Below, piece by piece: positions 50,231 through 58,397 of a DNA stretch of 64,000 nucleotides. Within the stretch, counting starts at the first letter, position 1; every line of letters begins with the position of its first letter. Source of the DNA: RDXT01 sp033765305 (lineage in GTDB: Bacteria; Bacteroidota; Bacteroidia; J057); assembly GCA_033765305.1 (NCBI GenBank), contig JANRID010000076.1:6672-70671 (forward strand), given 5' to 3'. The position numbers and the translations under genes were made by a program. The notes below the pieces were generated by a model. That model saw only the letters and a program-made list of their open reading frames with translations, searched no databases and was not told the DNA's origin.

Positions 50231-51019
50231 ATGAAACGTTTTGCCTGGATTGCCCTCGCCCTGCCGGTGGTGCTGCTCACCTGGTTTACCTGCTCCAACT
50301 GCCGCGCCATCCGCAATACCGCCGGCAGCTCCCAGCCCGTCTCGCATGAGATCTGGGACGCGCTGCTCAAGCGCCACGTGGACGCGGACGGCTTTGTGGA
50401 TTACCCCGGCATGATCCGCGACTCCGCCGAGCTGAACCGCTACCTCGCCGTGCTCGAAAGCGCCCATCCCAACGACCGCAACTGGTCCCGCGAGGCGCAG
50501 ATGGCGTATTGGATCAATGCGTACAATGCCTACACGGTGCAGCTCATCATCCGCCATTACCCGGTGGCGAGCATCAAGGACATCAAGCGCGGCCTGCCCT
50601 TCGTCAATACCGTCTGGGACGTGCCGTTTATCCGCATCGAATCCTACACCTACGACCTGAACAACATCGAGCACAACATCCTGCGGCCCGTATTCCAGGA
50701 TGCGCGGGTGCATGCCGCCATCAACTGCGCCTCCTATTCCTGCCCGAAGCTCCGGGCGGAGGCCTTTGTGGCCGAGCGGCTGGATGCGCAGCTCGACGAC
50801 GCGATGCGCACCTTCGTCAATGATCCGCTCCGCAACCGGATCAGCGCCGAACGGGCGGAGATCTCGGAGATCTTCAAGTGGTTCAGCGGCGATTTTCAGC
50901 GCGATGCCGGCTCGGTACGCGCCTTTGTGAGCCGCTATGCCGCCGCACCGCCCGCCGAAGGCGTGGAGCTGGCCTACCTCGACTACGACTGGCGGCTCAA
51001 CGGGCAGCAGCCCCGCTGA
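50231..51019 (+). CDS. DUF547 domain lipoprotein or membrane-anchored protein
   Basis: The 262-residue product has an N-terminal hydrophobic segment (IALALPVVLLTWFTCSNC) that may act as a lipoprotein signal or anchor. The DUF547 signatures are clear: AYWINAYNAYTVQLIIRHYP (about 92-111), DLNNIEHNILRP, and HAAINCASYSCPKLRAEAF. DUF547 proteins are of unknown function, widespread in marine Bacteroidota, and resemble transglutaminase-like folds with a conserved Cys and His. Here the conserved ASYSCP cysteine is present. It lies 13 bp after the glycosyltransferase gene. Confidence 0.92.
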   Translation: MKRFAWIALALPVVLLTWFTCSNCRAIRNTAGSSQPVSHEIWDALLKRHVDADGFVDYPGMIRDSAELNRYLAVLESAHPNDRNWSREAQMAYWINAYNAYTVQLIIRHYPVASIKDIKRGLPFVNTVWDVPFIRIESYTYDLNNIEHNILRPVFQDARVHAAINCASYSCPKLRAEAFVAERLDAQLDDAMRTFVNDPLRNRISAERAEISEIFKWFSGDFQRDAGSVRAFVSRYAAAPPAEGVELAYLDYDWRLNGQQPR

Positions 51020-51096
51020 TCATTCCGCATCGGCATGCAGCGGATGGGGGCACGGCTGCGTCTGGGAAGAAACCGGGCATCTAACTCCCATTCCGC

Positions 51097-51855
51097 ATGA
51101 AATCTGCTGTTACCTTTCTGCTTGCGCTGTGCCTGCACCTGACCGCTGCGGCCTGTTCCATCATCTACCTGCCCTTCTGCAAGGTCGGCGAATGGAATCC
51201 CGAGCACGCGCTCCTGCGCGGCACGGTGCTGAGCCACCATCCGGACTATATCGAGCTGCAGCTGGAGGAGGTGTGGAGGGGCGAAGAAACGCGGCCCGTG
51301 GTCCGCATCTGGAACCGCCAGTCCTGGGACTGCAACGGCCTGCCCTTCGACGGCCGCGCCGACCGCATCGGCGCTGTGGGCCAGCGCGTCTGGGTCTTCA
51401 GCGAACAGGTGGACAGCGTCGCCTACGGCTGGGAGACTGTGGGCGATTATTATGCCGGATACGACTATGTGACCGCCTACTACGCCCGCGAAGACCAGGG
51501 CCAGATCACCGTGGTGCTCGACGATGAATTTCCCGGCGAGCCGCAGACCCTGTCCGTTGCGTCCTTCGAGAACCGCCTGCGGCAGTGCGTGCCGGATCTC
51601 CGCGAGACCCCGCAGCCCATCGCGGCCGCCAAAGCAGGCTATGATGCCTCGAATCAGCGGATTAACCTGATTTTCACCTCTGCTGCGGTACCGGTCTCCA
51701 TGACCCTGTACGACATGCAGGGCCGGCAGGCCGTTCCGGATCTGGCGCCGGCAGAGCTTGCCGGCATCAGCACCGCCGGGCTGGCCCGCGGCCTGTATGT
51801 GGTCCGTTTCCGCTATGAAGGCTACGAACAGGTGCAGAAAGTCCTGGTCTATTGA
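51097..51855 (+). CDS. Secreted protein with a T9SS type A sorting tail
   Basis: The 252-residue protein has a signal peptide (ends TAAAC) and a central domain (about 20-170, HALLRGTVLSHHPDYIELQLEEVWRGEE) that resembles the small beta domains of surface proteins with repeated GxVxxHHPDYIEL strands. The C-terminus (about 180-252, INLIFTSAAVPVSMTLYDMQGRQAV ... ISTAGLARGLYVVRFRYEGYEQVQKVLVY) is a type A T9SS sorting domain, so the protein should be cargo of the T9SS machinery, for which a PorU2-like gene is nearby. Function unknown. Confidence 0.85.
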   Translation: MKSAVTFLLALCLHLTAAACSIIYLPFCKVGEWNPEHALLRGTVLSHHPDYIELQLEEVWRGEETRPVVRIWNRQSWDCNGLPFDGRADRIGAVGQRVWVFSEQVDSVAYGWETVGDYYAGYDYVTAYYAREDQGQITVVLDDEFPGEPQTLSVASFENRLRQCVPDLRETPQPIAAAKAGYDASNQRINLIFTSAAVPVSMTLYDMQGRQAVPDLAPAELAGISTAGLARGLYVVRFRYEGYEQVQKVLVY

Positions 51856-51942
51856 GCAGACGTGGGGGATGACTGAGCAAGCGGTTTGGCATTCAGGCGC
51901 TGCGGTTGCAAGTTGCAGGCAATCTCTCCTGAATCCTGTGCC

Positions 51943-52530
51943 ATGAATACCCGAATGACCTTGCCGCTTGCCTTCGCCGTCCTGTCGCTGGCCGCCTGCA
52001 AACCCGATCCGGTGACCCCGGAGCCGCGGGTAGACCCGCCGCTGGTCCTGCTCAGCTATGACGCATCCAACCAGAGCGCGCCGCTGCTGCCCGGCGGGTC
52101 CTACGAGGGCGCCATCCGGCTCTCCGCGCTGCGGCTTTCGCCCTTCGCCGGCGGCACGCTGCAGGATGTCTATGTGTACATCCAGGATCTGCCGGCCTCC
52201 GCCACGCTGAAAATCTACCGGGGCGCAGTTGCCGGCACGCCCGGCGAACTGGTGTACAGCGAGCCCGTATTCGAGGAGCTGACTGCCAATTCCTGGAACC
52301 AGCATGTCCTGAAGCGGACGGTGGTGCTGGAGGACAATACGGAGTACTGGATTGCTTTCAGCTTCGCGCACAGCCGCCCGCAGTCGGTGCTCGGCTGCGA
52401 TCCGGGGCCCGCCAGCGTGGATGGCGACTGGATGTTCGACGGCGCCGACGGGCAGTGGCGCCCGCTCGTGCTGCGCACCTCCGGCCAGATCGACATCAAC
52501 TGGAACATCCGCGCAGTCGTGAATCCCTGA
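51943..52530 (+). CDS. Lipoprotein of unknown function
   Basis: The 195-residue product has a lipobox (LSLAAC) and then a Pro-rich spacer (KPDPVTPEPRVDPP). The rest is a compact beta domain (about 35-190) with LQDVYVYIQDLPASATLKIYRG and VLEDNTEYWIAFSFAHS, similar in rhythm to the small carbohydrate/lectin-like domains attached to secreted peptidases. No family was assigned. The ATG at 51943 was chosen because the signal starts there. It is 87 bp after the T9SS cargo gene and on the same strand. Confidence 0.75.
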   Translation: MNTRMTLPLAFAVLSLAACKPDPVTPEPRVDPPLVLLSYDASNQSAPLLPGGSYEGAIRLSALRLSPFAGGTLQDVYVYIQDLPASATLKIYRGAVAGTPGELVYSEPVFEELTANSWNQHVLKRTVVLEDNTEYWIAFSFAHSRPQSVLGCDPGPASVDGDWMFDGADGQWRPLVLRTSGQIDINWNIRAVVNP

Positions 52531-52609
52531 GGGTGCGGAAGCAGGCCCGGAAACACGGGGGGATTGCAGAAAAAATTGCTTTTTGCATCCATACCCCTGT
52601 ACCCGGACG

Positions 52610-54583
52610 ATGCGAATCCTGCGAATCCTGATCTGCTGCGCCGGCTGCCTGCTGGCAGCCTCCGCGCTCCGCGCCCAGCCCGAAGTGATGGCCTGGGGCA
52701 ATCTCACCGGCTTCCGCCAGGAAGGGCAGCTGCTGCGCTTTGGAACCCGCTACCTGACGGTATCGCCGCGCAGCGGCGATACGCTGTTCACCGGAAAAGA
52801 ACTCCAGCGCCCCCGCTACCGCCGCGAAGGGCCGCTCCAGATCACGGATACGCGACTGGGCGCCTGGCAGATCCGGCAGACCGTGCAGGCGGACGGGATG
52901 GACCGCGCAGCGGTGCAGGCGGAGCTGACGGCCTTGCAGGACAGCGCCCCGGCCCTTTGGTGGCAGTGGCTGCTGCCGAAGGCAGACTTCGACCGCTACG
53001 ATGTGCAGCTGACCGATGCAGCCGGGCAAATCATCCCGCAGCCGCCCGGCTCGGAGTGGATGGGCCTCACCGGCGGCATGGCCAGCGGCGTGGCCGTCTC
53101 GTCGGCCTCGCGGGCTGTCTCGGTCCGCTTCGGGGCGCCGATGCAGGTCGAGCTGCGCCGCCCCGCCGATACCACGCTCATCCTGGACCTCCGCATCCGG
53201 CTCAGCGCCGGCGCAGCGGATTCCGGCATGCAGGCCGGCAGCAGGTTTCAGCTGGAAATAGCCGGGCAGACGGACCGCCGTCCGCTGCATCTGACCCTGA
53301 ACCCGGCGCAGCCGGGGCGGGCATTCGACGGGCTGGGCGGCAATTTCCGCATCCAGAATCCGCCGGCCGATTCCGTGGTGATCGAATACTGCCTGCGCAA
53401 CCTGCGGGTGGCCTGGGGGCGGGTAGAGCTGCCCTGGCAGCACTGGCACCCCGACGAGGCCGTGGACCCGCTGGCCGAGGCACGCGCAGGGCGCCTGCAT
53501 CCGCGCGTGCGCATGGCGATGGAAATGGCGCAGCGGCTTCACCAGCAGGGCATTCCCCTGATGATCGCCATCTGGTTTCCGCCGCAGTGGGCCGTGGAAG
53601 GCCCTGTCCGCCGCCAGCGTGCCCCCGGCGATCCCTGGGGCAACGCCCTGAACCCGCAGAAAACAGAAGCCGTCTACGCCTCGATTACCGCCTATCTCCG
53701 CTTCCTGCGGGAAGCCTACGGCGCCGAAATTGCGCAGTTTTCCTTCAACGAATCCGACCTCGGCATCGATGTGCGGCAGACGCCGGAGGAGCACCGCAGC
53801 CTGATCCGGGGGCTGGGCGCGTATATGGAGGCAAATGGATTCAATACGAAGCTCCTGCTGGGGGACAATTCGGATGCCAATACCTACCGCTTCATCGAGC
53901 CGGCCCTGCGCGACCCGGAAGCGCACCGCTACATCGGCGCGGTGTCGTTCCACTCATGGCGGGGCTGGAGCTATGACACCCTGAGCAACTGGGCCCGCGC
54001 CGCAGAACAGCTCGGCGTGCCGCTGGTGGTAGGGGAGGGGAGCATCGACGCGGCGGCCTGGCAGTACCCGGACATTTTTGCCGAGCAGTCGTACGCCCTC
54101 GAAGAGATCGGCCTGTATGTGCGGATCCTGCGGATCTGCCAGCCGCAGACCATTCTGCAGTGGCAGCTGACCTCCGACTACTCGCCGCTGGCCGGCGGCG
54201 GCATCTACGGCAAACGCGACACGGCCCTGTATCCGCTGCGCCGCTTCTGGCAGCTGCGGCAGCTTTCCGCCACGCCGCCGGGATTCGTGTCGGTGCCGGC
54301 GGCGGGCGATACGGCCTTCGTGGAGGCTGCGGCGCTGATGCGCCCGGACGGCCGGGAGGCGGTGCTGCATCTGGTGAACCACGGCGGAGTGCGGCAGACG
54401 CAGATCAGCGGGATCCCGCCCAATGTAAAGCGGCTGCGCGTCGTCGTGACGGACGCAGCGCGCAGCATGGAGCAGACCGGCTGGCTCAAGGTGCGCAAGG
54501 GCAGCACCGGCCTGGAGCTGCCGGCGGCCTCCTTCGTGACTTTATTCCCCAAATCCTGGAACGCCGAATCCGCCATTCCATGA
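52610..54583 (+). CDS. Secreted glycoside hydrolase, clan GH-A (GH30-like)
   Basis: The 657-residue protein has a signal peptide (ends ALRAQ). An N-terminal beta-sandwich (about 20-230) precedes a (beta/alpha)8 barrel that starts at RAFDGLGGNFRIQ, a motif seen at the start of GH30 barrels. The proposed acid/base Glu381 is in FSFNESDLGID and the proposed nucleophile Glu476 in LVVGEGSID; both are read from the sequence and not confirmed. A C-terminal beta domain ends about residue 655. It could cleave beta-linked glycans outside the cell. Its last bases overlap kptA. No polysaccharide-utilisation locus surrounds it. Confidence 0.7.
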   Translation: MRILRILICCAGCLLAASALRAQPEVMAWGNLTGFRQEGQLLRFGTRYLTVSPRSGDTLFTGKELQRPRYRREGPLQITDTRLGAWQIRQTVQADGMDRAAVQAELTALQDSAPALWWQWLLPKADFDRYDVQLTDAAGQIIPQPPGSEWMGLTGGMASGVAVSSASRAVSVRFGAPMQVELRRPADTTLILDLRIRLSAGAADSGMQAGSRFQLEIAGQTDRRPLHLTLNPAQPGRAFDGLGGNFRIQNPPADSVVIEYCLRNLRVAWGRVELPWQHWHPDEAVDPLAEARAGRLHPRVRMAMEMAQRLHQQGIPLMIAIWFPPQWAVEGPVRRQRAPGDPWGNALNPQKTEAVYASITAYLRFLREAYGAEIAQFSFNESDLGIDVRQTPEEHRSLIRGLGAYMEANGFNTKLLLGDNSDANTYRFIEPALRDPEAHRYIGAVSFHSWRGWSYDTLSNWARAAEQLGVPLVVGEGSIDAAAWQYPDIFAEQSYALEEIGLYVRILRICQPQTILQWQLTSDYSPLAGGGIYGKRDTALYPLRRFWQLRQLSATPPGFVSVPAAGDTAFVEAAALMRPDGREAVLHLVNHGGVRQTQISGIPPNVKRLRVVVTDAARSMEQTGWLKVRKGSTGLELPAASFVTLFPKSWNAESAIP

Positions 54584-55131
54584 AATCCGAACAGCAACTG
54601 CTCAAGCTCAGCAAATTCCTGAGCACGGTGCTTCGGCACAAGCCGGAGCGGATCGGCATCGTACTGGATGCGCAGGGGTGGACCCCGGTGGAGGACCTGC
54701 TGCTGCGGGCGAATGCCGCAGGGGTGGAACTGGACCGCGCGGCGCTGGAGGAGGTCATCGCCTGGAACAACAAGCAGCGCTTCGCGCTGGACGAGTCCGG
54801 CACGCGGATCCGCGCCAGCCAGGGGCACTCGGTGCCGGTATCGCTGGGCTACGCGCCGCAGAAGCCGCCGGATACGCTGTATCACGGCACCAGCCGGGCA
54901 GCGGCGGATTCGATTCTGCGCAGCGGCATCGAAAAGCGCCGCCGGCATCAGGTGCATCTCAGCCGGGACGAAGCGACGGCCATCAGCGTAGGCCGGCGGC
55001 ATGGCCCGCCGGTGGTGCTGGCCGTCGATGCCGCCCGCATGCATGCGGACGGGTATCTGTTTTACTGCTCGGCCAACGGCGTCTGGCTGACCGATGCCGT
55101 CCCGGCAGCATATGTGCGGATTGCGGAGTGA
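54580..55131 (+). CDS. kptA: RNA 2'-phosphotransferase (Tpt1/KptA)
   Basis: KptA moves a 2'-phosphate from RNA to NAD+, giving ADP-ribose 1,2-cyclic phosphate. The 183-residue product has the N-terminal winged-helix domain (LSKFLSTVLRHKPERIGIVLDAQGWTPVEDLL, about 8-40) and the ADP-ribosyltransferase-like domain with LYHGTSRAAADSILRSGI, RHQVHLSRD and AARMHADGYLFYCSANGVWLT. The conserved Arg and His residues of the family are present. Bacteria lack the tRNA splicing that makes the usual substrate, so its role here is open. It starts with an ATGA overlap with the glycosidase stop. Confidence 0.94.
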   Translation: MKSEQQLLKLSKFLSTVLRHKPERIGIVLDAQGWTPVEDLLLRANAAGVELDRAALEEVIAWNNKQRFALDESGTRIRASQGHSVPVSLGYAPQKPPDTLYHGTSRAAADSILRSGIEKRRRHQVHLSRDEATAISVGRRHGPPVVLAVDAARMHADGYLFYCSANGVWLTDAVPAAYVRIAE

Positions 55132-55143
55132 GCGGGTGCCGTC

Positions 55144-55653
55144 TCACCGCCGCTCCAGCCCGATTCCCAGCGCAAATCCGCCCAGGTGATGCAGGGTGCG
55201 GCCAGCTGGATCGTACCAGGGCGTGTAGGCCAGCCGCAGCATGATGCCGCCGTGCCGCACCGGGTGGATCCGGACCCCGGCAATGCCTGTAATCAAGGTC
55301 TGCACCCCGGTTTCGAGCACCCGGCTGTCGAAGCGGAAGGCGGTGCCGCCGCCCAGCTCGCCGAATACCTGGCCCTTGCCGGCAAATGCACTGAAGGTAA
55401 TGGGTACTCCAAATTCCACCCGCCGGTCTCCGGCGGGGAAGGCCGAGCCGCCGATGCGCGCGCTCGCGCCGAAGTATTCCGTGGACACAAACAGCTGCTC
55501 GTAGTTGAGGCTGTAGCGGATGCCGTTTCCGAATGCTTCAAGGTACAGCACGTCGGAAACCAGATAACTGTGGTAGCGCGGGGTGAGAAACTGCCCCCAA
55601 AGCGGGGATACCAGACACAGAAGCAGGGCGGGAGCAAGGAACCGTTTCAGCAT
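55144..55653 (-). CDS. Small outer-membrane beta-barrel-like protein
   Basis: The 169-residue protein has a signal peptide (ends SPLWGQ). The mature part shows amphipathic strands rich in aromatic residues (SDVLYLEAFGNGIRYSLNYEQLF ... GIMLRLAYTPWYDP ... HHLGGFALGIGLERR), like an eight-stranded barrel with a C-terminal strand. No family could be named. It is convergent with kptA, 12 bp from its stop. Confidence 0.7.
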   Translation of the reverse strand: MLKRFLAPALLLCLVSPLWGQFLTPRYHSYLVSDVLYLEAFGNGIRYSLNYEQLFVSTEYFGASARIGGSAFPAGDRRVEFGVPITFSAFAGKGQVFGELGGGTAFRFDSRVLETGVQTLITGIAGVRIHPVRHGGIMLRLAYTPWYDPAGRTLHHLGGFALGIGLERR

Positions 55654-55989
55654 CCTGCAAGATCTCTGCTTCCCGGATGGCTCCCAAGCGGATTTCAGCC
55701 TCCGGGCTTACAGCGGCCGCCGGCCGCTCCCGTGCGCTCCGAGGCGCCGTCTTACCTGCTGCTCCGGGCGCAGGCCGGTCACGGGAAGCCCCACATGCCT
55801 GCCGGGGCCCCTGTGCGCGACGGGAAGGCCCGCAGCCTGTCATGCGCCTGCGCCCGCAGCAGATGCTTGGAGCTGCTGAATCCTACATGTGTAATACTAT
55901 CCGATGTATCGCACTATACATATTGCCGGCAAGCATGAGCTTTGTTCCGGGAGTGCAAGTTGCGGCTCCCGGTCAATTCAGGCAAACCA
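55654..55989. other. Intergenic region with a small inverted repeat
   Basis: This 336-bp divergent gap has no credible gene. It becomes AT-rich at 55880-55925, where the repeat ATGTAT-N6-ATACAT (55904-55921) occurs. No consensus promoter with both elements was found. Confidence 0.4.
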
Positions 55990-57648
55990 ATGGGAAACTC
56001 ACTCAACATGAAAGGCATCCTCGCAGCGGCGCTGCTGCTGGCGCAGGGAAGCTGGCAGCCCGTGCAGGCGCAGTTTTTCAAACGCTACTGGGAAGCGGGC
56101 CGCGGACCGGCTGTGGAGATCTTCAGCGCGAAAACCTTGTCCATCTCCGGCGATCAGAGCGAACTGATCATGGCCGGCGAATGGCTGGACCAGCGGGAGA
56201 TGCAGGCCGTGCGCGGATTCGTGATGCGCACCAGCCTGCAAGGCGAAGCCGGCTGGGTGCATACGTTTTACACCAACTCCGTATCCGGAGTAAATGGTCT
56301 GAAAATCAACACTCTGTGTTCCGACTCGGACGGCAGCGCGCTGATCGGCGGCTCTTCTTTCCAGAGCTGGGCACCTGGCAGCGGCGCCGAGCGCTTCATC
56401 GCCAAGGTGAATGTGGATGGTTCGCTGGCCTGGGCCCGCATGCAGTCGGAAAATGAGGTCAACGCGATCGCGCCGGATGTGCGTCCGGGGCAGTTTGCCG
56501 TGCTTTCCGGCCCCGACGGCCACCTGGCGCCGCTGCGCAGCCTGCTGGCCTACCGCATCACCACCGAAGGCGACTGGATCGACGGCATGTCGCTCATAAC
56601 CGGTGCCGACGACCAGCCGGGACAGATTTTTGCGCAGGCTGACGGGTCCTACCGCGTCACCGGCAACCACGACACCGCCGGCGTGCCGGGACCTATGCTC
56701 ATCGGGCTCGATGAAGAGCTGATGCCGCGCTGGGGCTGGGTGTACCGCAGCCCGGGCGAAACCTGGACGCTCCGCGCCAGCGCCGTCCGCGAACGCACGG
56801 CCGCCCTGACCGGCACGCTCCGCGGCGCCGAAGAGCACGGATTCCTGATCCTGACCCATGCCGAAGGCGAAGCCCGGATTGCCCGGACCTACACCCTGGC
56901 CACGGGGGCGCATATCGAGCTGCGCGCCGTAGCTGCGACCGAAGACGGCTGGCTCCTGGCCGGCAGCTCCTACGACCCGCAGCAGCCTTCGCAGCGCCGC
57001 TCCATCGTCATCCAGACCGACGCGGACGGCGAGCCTATCGCTGCCGTCAGCTATTTCGAGCCTTCGCTTACAGACTACGACCTGGCCGAAACCGCCACTT
57101 CCCTCCAGTATGCAGAGGAACAGGGCATCATCCTGGTTGGCGGGGAGCTGGTCAAATCGATCGGCGGCCAGACCGACCGGCGCCTCATCTGGGCTGTCCA
57201 GGATCTGATTCCGGTCCGCAACCTGGAAGAAGGCTCCGGCGCCTGCGGCACCATGGTGCAGGTCCGCAGCGAGCGGCGCTATGTGGAAAGCCACGACCTG
57301 AATATCACGCCGCAGCCCGGCGGCGGCCTGAACGGCTTCGGCCTGCTCGAAGGCCAGGAACGCTTTACTGATTTCCGCTGCTCCGGGCATCTGCAGTTTC
57401 CCGATGCTGCGCAGCAGGATCTCAACCGCAGCACGCCGCTGGATCCCGCCGCTGCGGCAGTGCCGGTGCAGGTGCGCTGCCTGGACGCGCAGGGCCGCAT
57501 CATCGGCGAATGGCCCTGGCAGACCGGCATGCAGGCCGCCAGCCTGATGCCCCGGACCGCGCCCGCCGGCGTCTATGTCTGGATCTGGCTCAGCCGCGAC
57601 GGCTCGGTGCTGCGCCGCGAGAAGACGGTGCATGCCAGCTCCCGCTGA
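55990..57648 (+). CDS. Secreted beta-propeller-like protein with a T9SS-type C-terminus
   Basis: From ATG 55990 the product has 552 residues (an ATG at 56008 is equally possible). After the signal peptide (ends QPVQAQ) it shows repeated beta segments (ELIMAGEWLDQREMQAVRGFVMRTSLQGEAGWVHTF; GWLLAGSSYDPQQPSQRRSIVIQTDADGEPI), typical of the delta-60/lipoprotein-type propellers of Bacteroidota. The C-terminal 80 residues (VQVRCLDAQGRIIGEWPWQTGMQAASLMP ... GVYVWIWLSRDGSVLRREK) resemble a T9SS sorting domain. It is probably surface-exposed and exported by the T9SS. Function unknown. A hairpin follows. Confidence 0.82.
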   Translation: MGNSLNMKGILAAALLLAQGSWQPVQAQFFKRYWEAGRGPAVEIFSAKTLSISGDQSELIMAGEWLDQREMQAVRGFVMRTSLQGEAGWVHTFYTNSVSGVNGLKINTLCSDSDGSALIGGSSFQSWAPGSGAERFIAKVNVDGSLAWARMQSENEVNAIAPDVRPGQFAVLSGPDGHLAPLRSLLAYRITTEGDWIDGMSLITGADDQPGQIFAQADGSYRVTGNHDTAGVPGPMLIGLDEELMPRWGWVYRSPGETWTLRASAVRERTAALTGTLRGAEEHGFLILTHAEGEARIARTYTLATGAHIELRAVAATEDGWLLAGSSYDPQQPSQRRSIVIQTDADGEPIAAVSYFEPSLTDYDLAETATSLQYAEEQGIILVGGELVKSIGGQTDRRLIWAVQDLIPVRNLEEGSGACGTMVQVRSERRYVESHDLNITPQPGGGLNGFGLLEGQERFTDFRCSGHLQFPDAAQQDLNRSTPLDPAAAAVPVQVRCLDAQGRIIGEWPWQTGMQAASLMPRTAPAGVYVWIWLSRDGSVLRREKTVHASSR

Positions 57649-57695
57649 CCCTGGCCCTTGCTCATCCTCACTGAACCGTGTTTTCCCTGATACAG

Positions 57696-57721
57696 GGCCC
57701 TGTTCCGCAAGGAGCAGGGCC
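57696..57721 (+). terminator. Hairpin with GCAA tetraloop after the propeller-like gene
   Basis: GGCCCTGTTCC and GGAGCAGGGCC (one wobble pair) close a GCAA loop. No T tract follows, so it is a weaker terminator candidate. Confidence 0.5.
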
Positions 57722-57788
57722 ATTGCGTCTGAACCCTGTTCCGGGCAACCTGGGAAGCCATTGCTGCGTAGGAACTTGGGTATCAGCC

Positions 57789-58394
57789 ATGTTAACCCCC
57801 GCGCCTATGCGAGCCGCAGCCCTTGCCGTCTGGTTCGGCATCCTGCTCCAGCCCCTCTCCGCCCAGACCAGCTTTGCGTCCCGGCTCTCCGACGCCGCGC
57901 TGGAGCTGACACAGCAGCAGGTGCGCTACGATCCTGCCTATTATGTCATCGGCTACCCCAACGGCGATGTGCCGGCCGACCGGGGCGTGTGCACGGATGT
58001 GGTCATCCGGGCCTACCGCCAGCTGGGCATCGACCTCCAGCAGCGGGTGCATGAGGATATGCGCGCCCATTTCAGCAGCTATCCCCGCAACTGGGGCCTC
58101 AGCCGCCCGGACCGGAACATCGATCACCGCCGGGTGCCCAACCTGATGACCTTTTTCGCCCGGGCCGGCCAGCAGCTTCCGCGCACGCAGACGCCCGGCG
58201 ACTACCTGCCCGGCGATATTGTCTGCTGGAGCCTCGGCGGGGGCATTACGCATATCGGGCTGGTGGTGGACCGGAAATCCGCCGACGGCAGCCGCTGCCT
58301 CATTGTGCACAACATCGGCGCAGGCCAGGTCCTGGAGGACTGCCTGTTCCGCTTTCCCATCATCGGCCACTACCGCTACCAGCCAGCCCGCTGA
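57789..58394 (+). CDS. DUF1287 family secreted protein
   Basis: The product has about 201 residues from ATG 57789 (an ATG at 57807 is possible). The signal peptide ends PLSAQ. The DUF1287 region covers residues about 27-198 and includes the Cys motif DRGVCTDVVIRAYRQLGIDLQQRVHEDM, the RNIDHRRVPNL segment, and the His motif LPGDIVCWSLGGGITHIGLVV, in line with an NlpC/P60-like cysteine-peptidase fold. Such proteins probably act on peptidoglycan or other periplasmic substrates, but no activity is proven. It ends 3 bp from the purD stop (convergent). Confidence 0.9.
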   Translation: MLTPAPMRAAALAVWFGILLQPLSAQTSFASRLSDAALELTQQQVRYDPAYYVIGYPNGDVPADRGVCTDVVIRAYRQLGIDLQQRVHEDMRAHFSSYPRNWGLSRPDRNIDHRRVPNLMTFFARAGQQLPRTQTPGDYLPGDIVCWSLGGGITHIGLVVDRKSADGSRCLIVHNIGAGQVLEDCLFRFPIIGHYRYQPAR

Positions 58395-58397
58395 GAA

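Noticed and set aside
55904..55921. ATGTAT-N6-ATACAT inverted repeat as an operator
   Set aside because: The 6-bp arms in an AT-rich segment are short enough to occur by chance, and no promoter is close.
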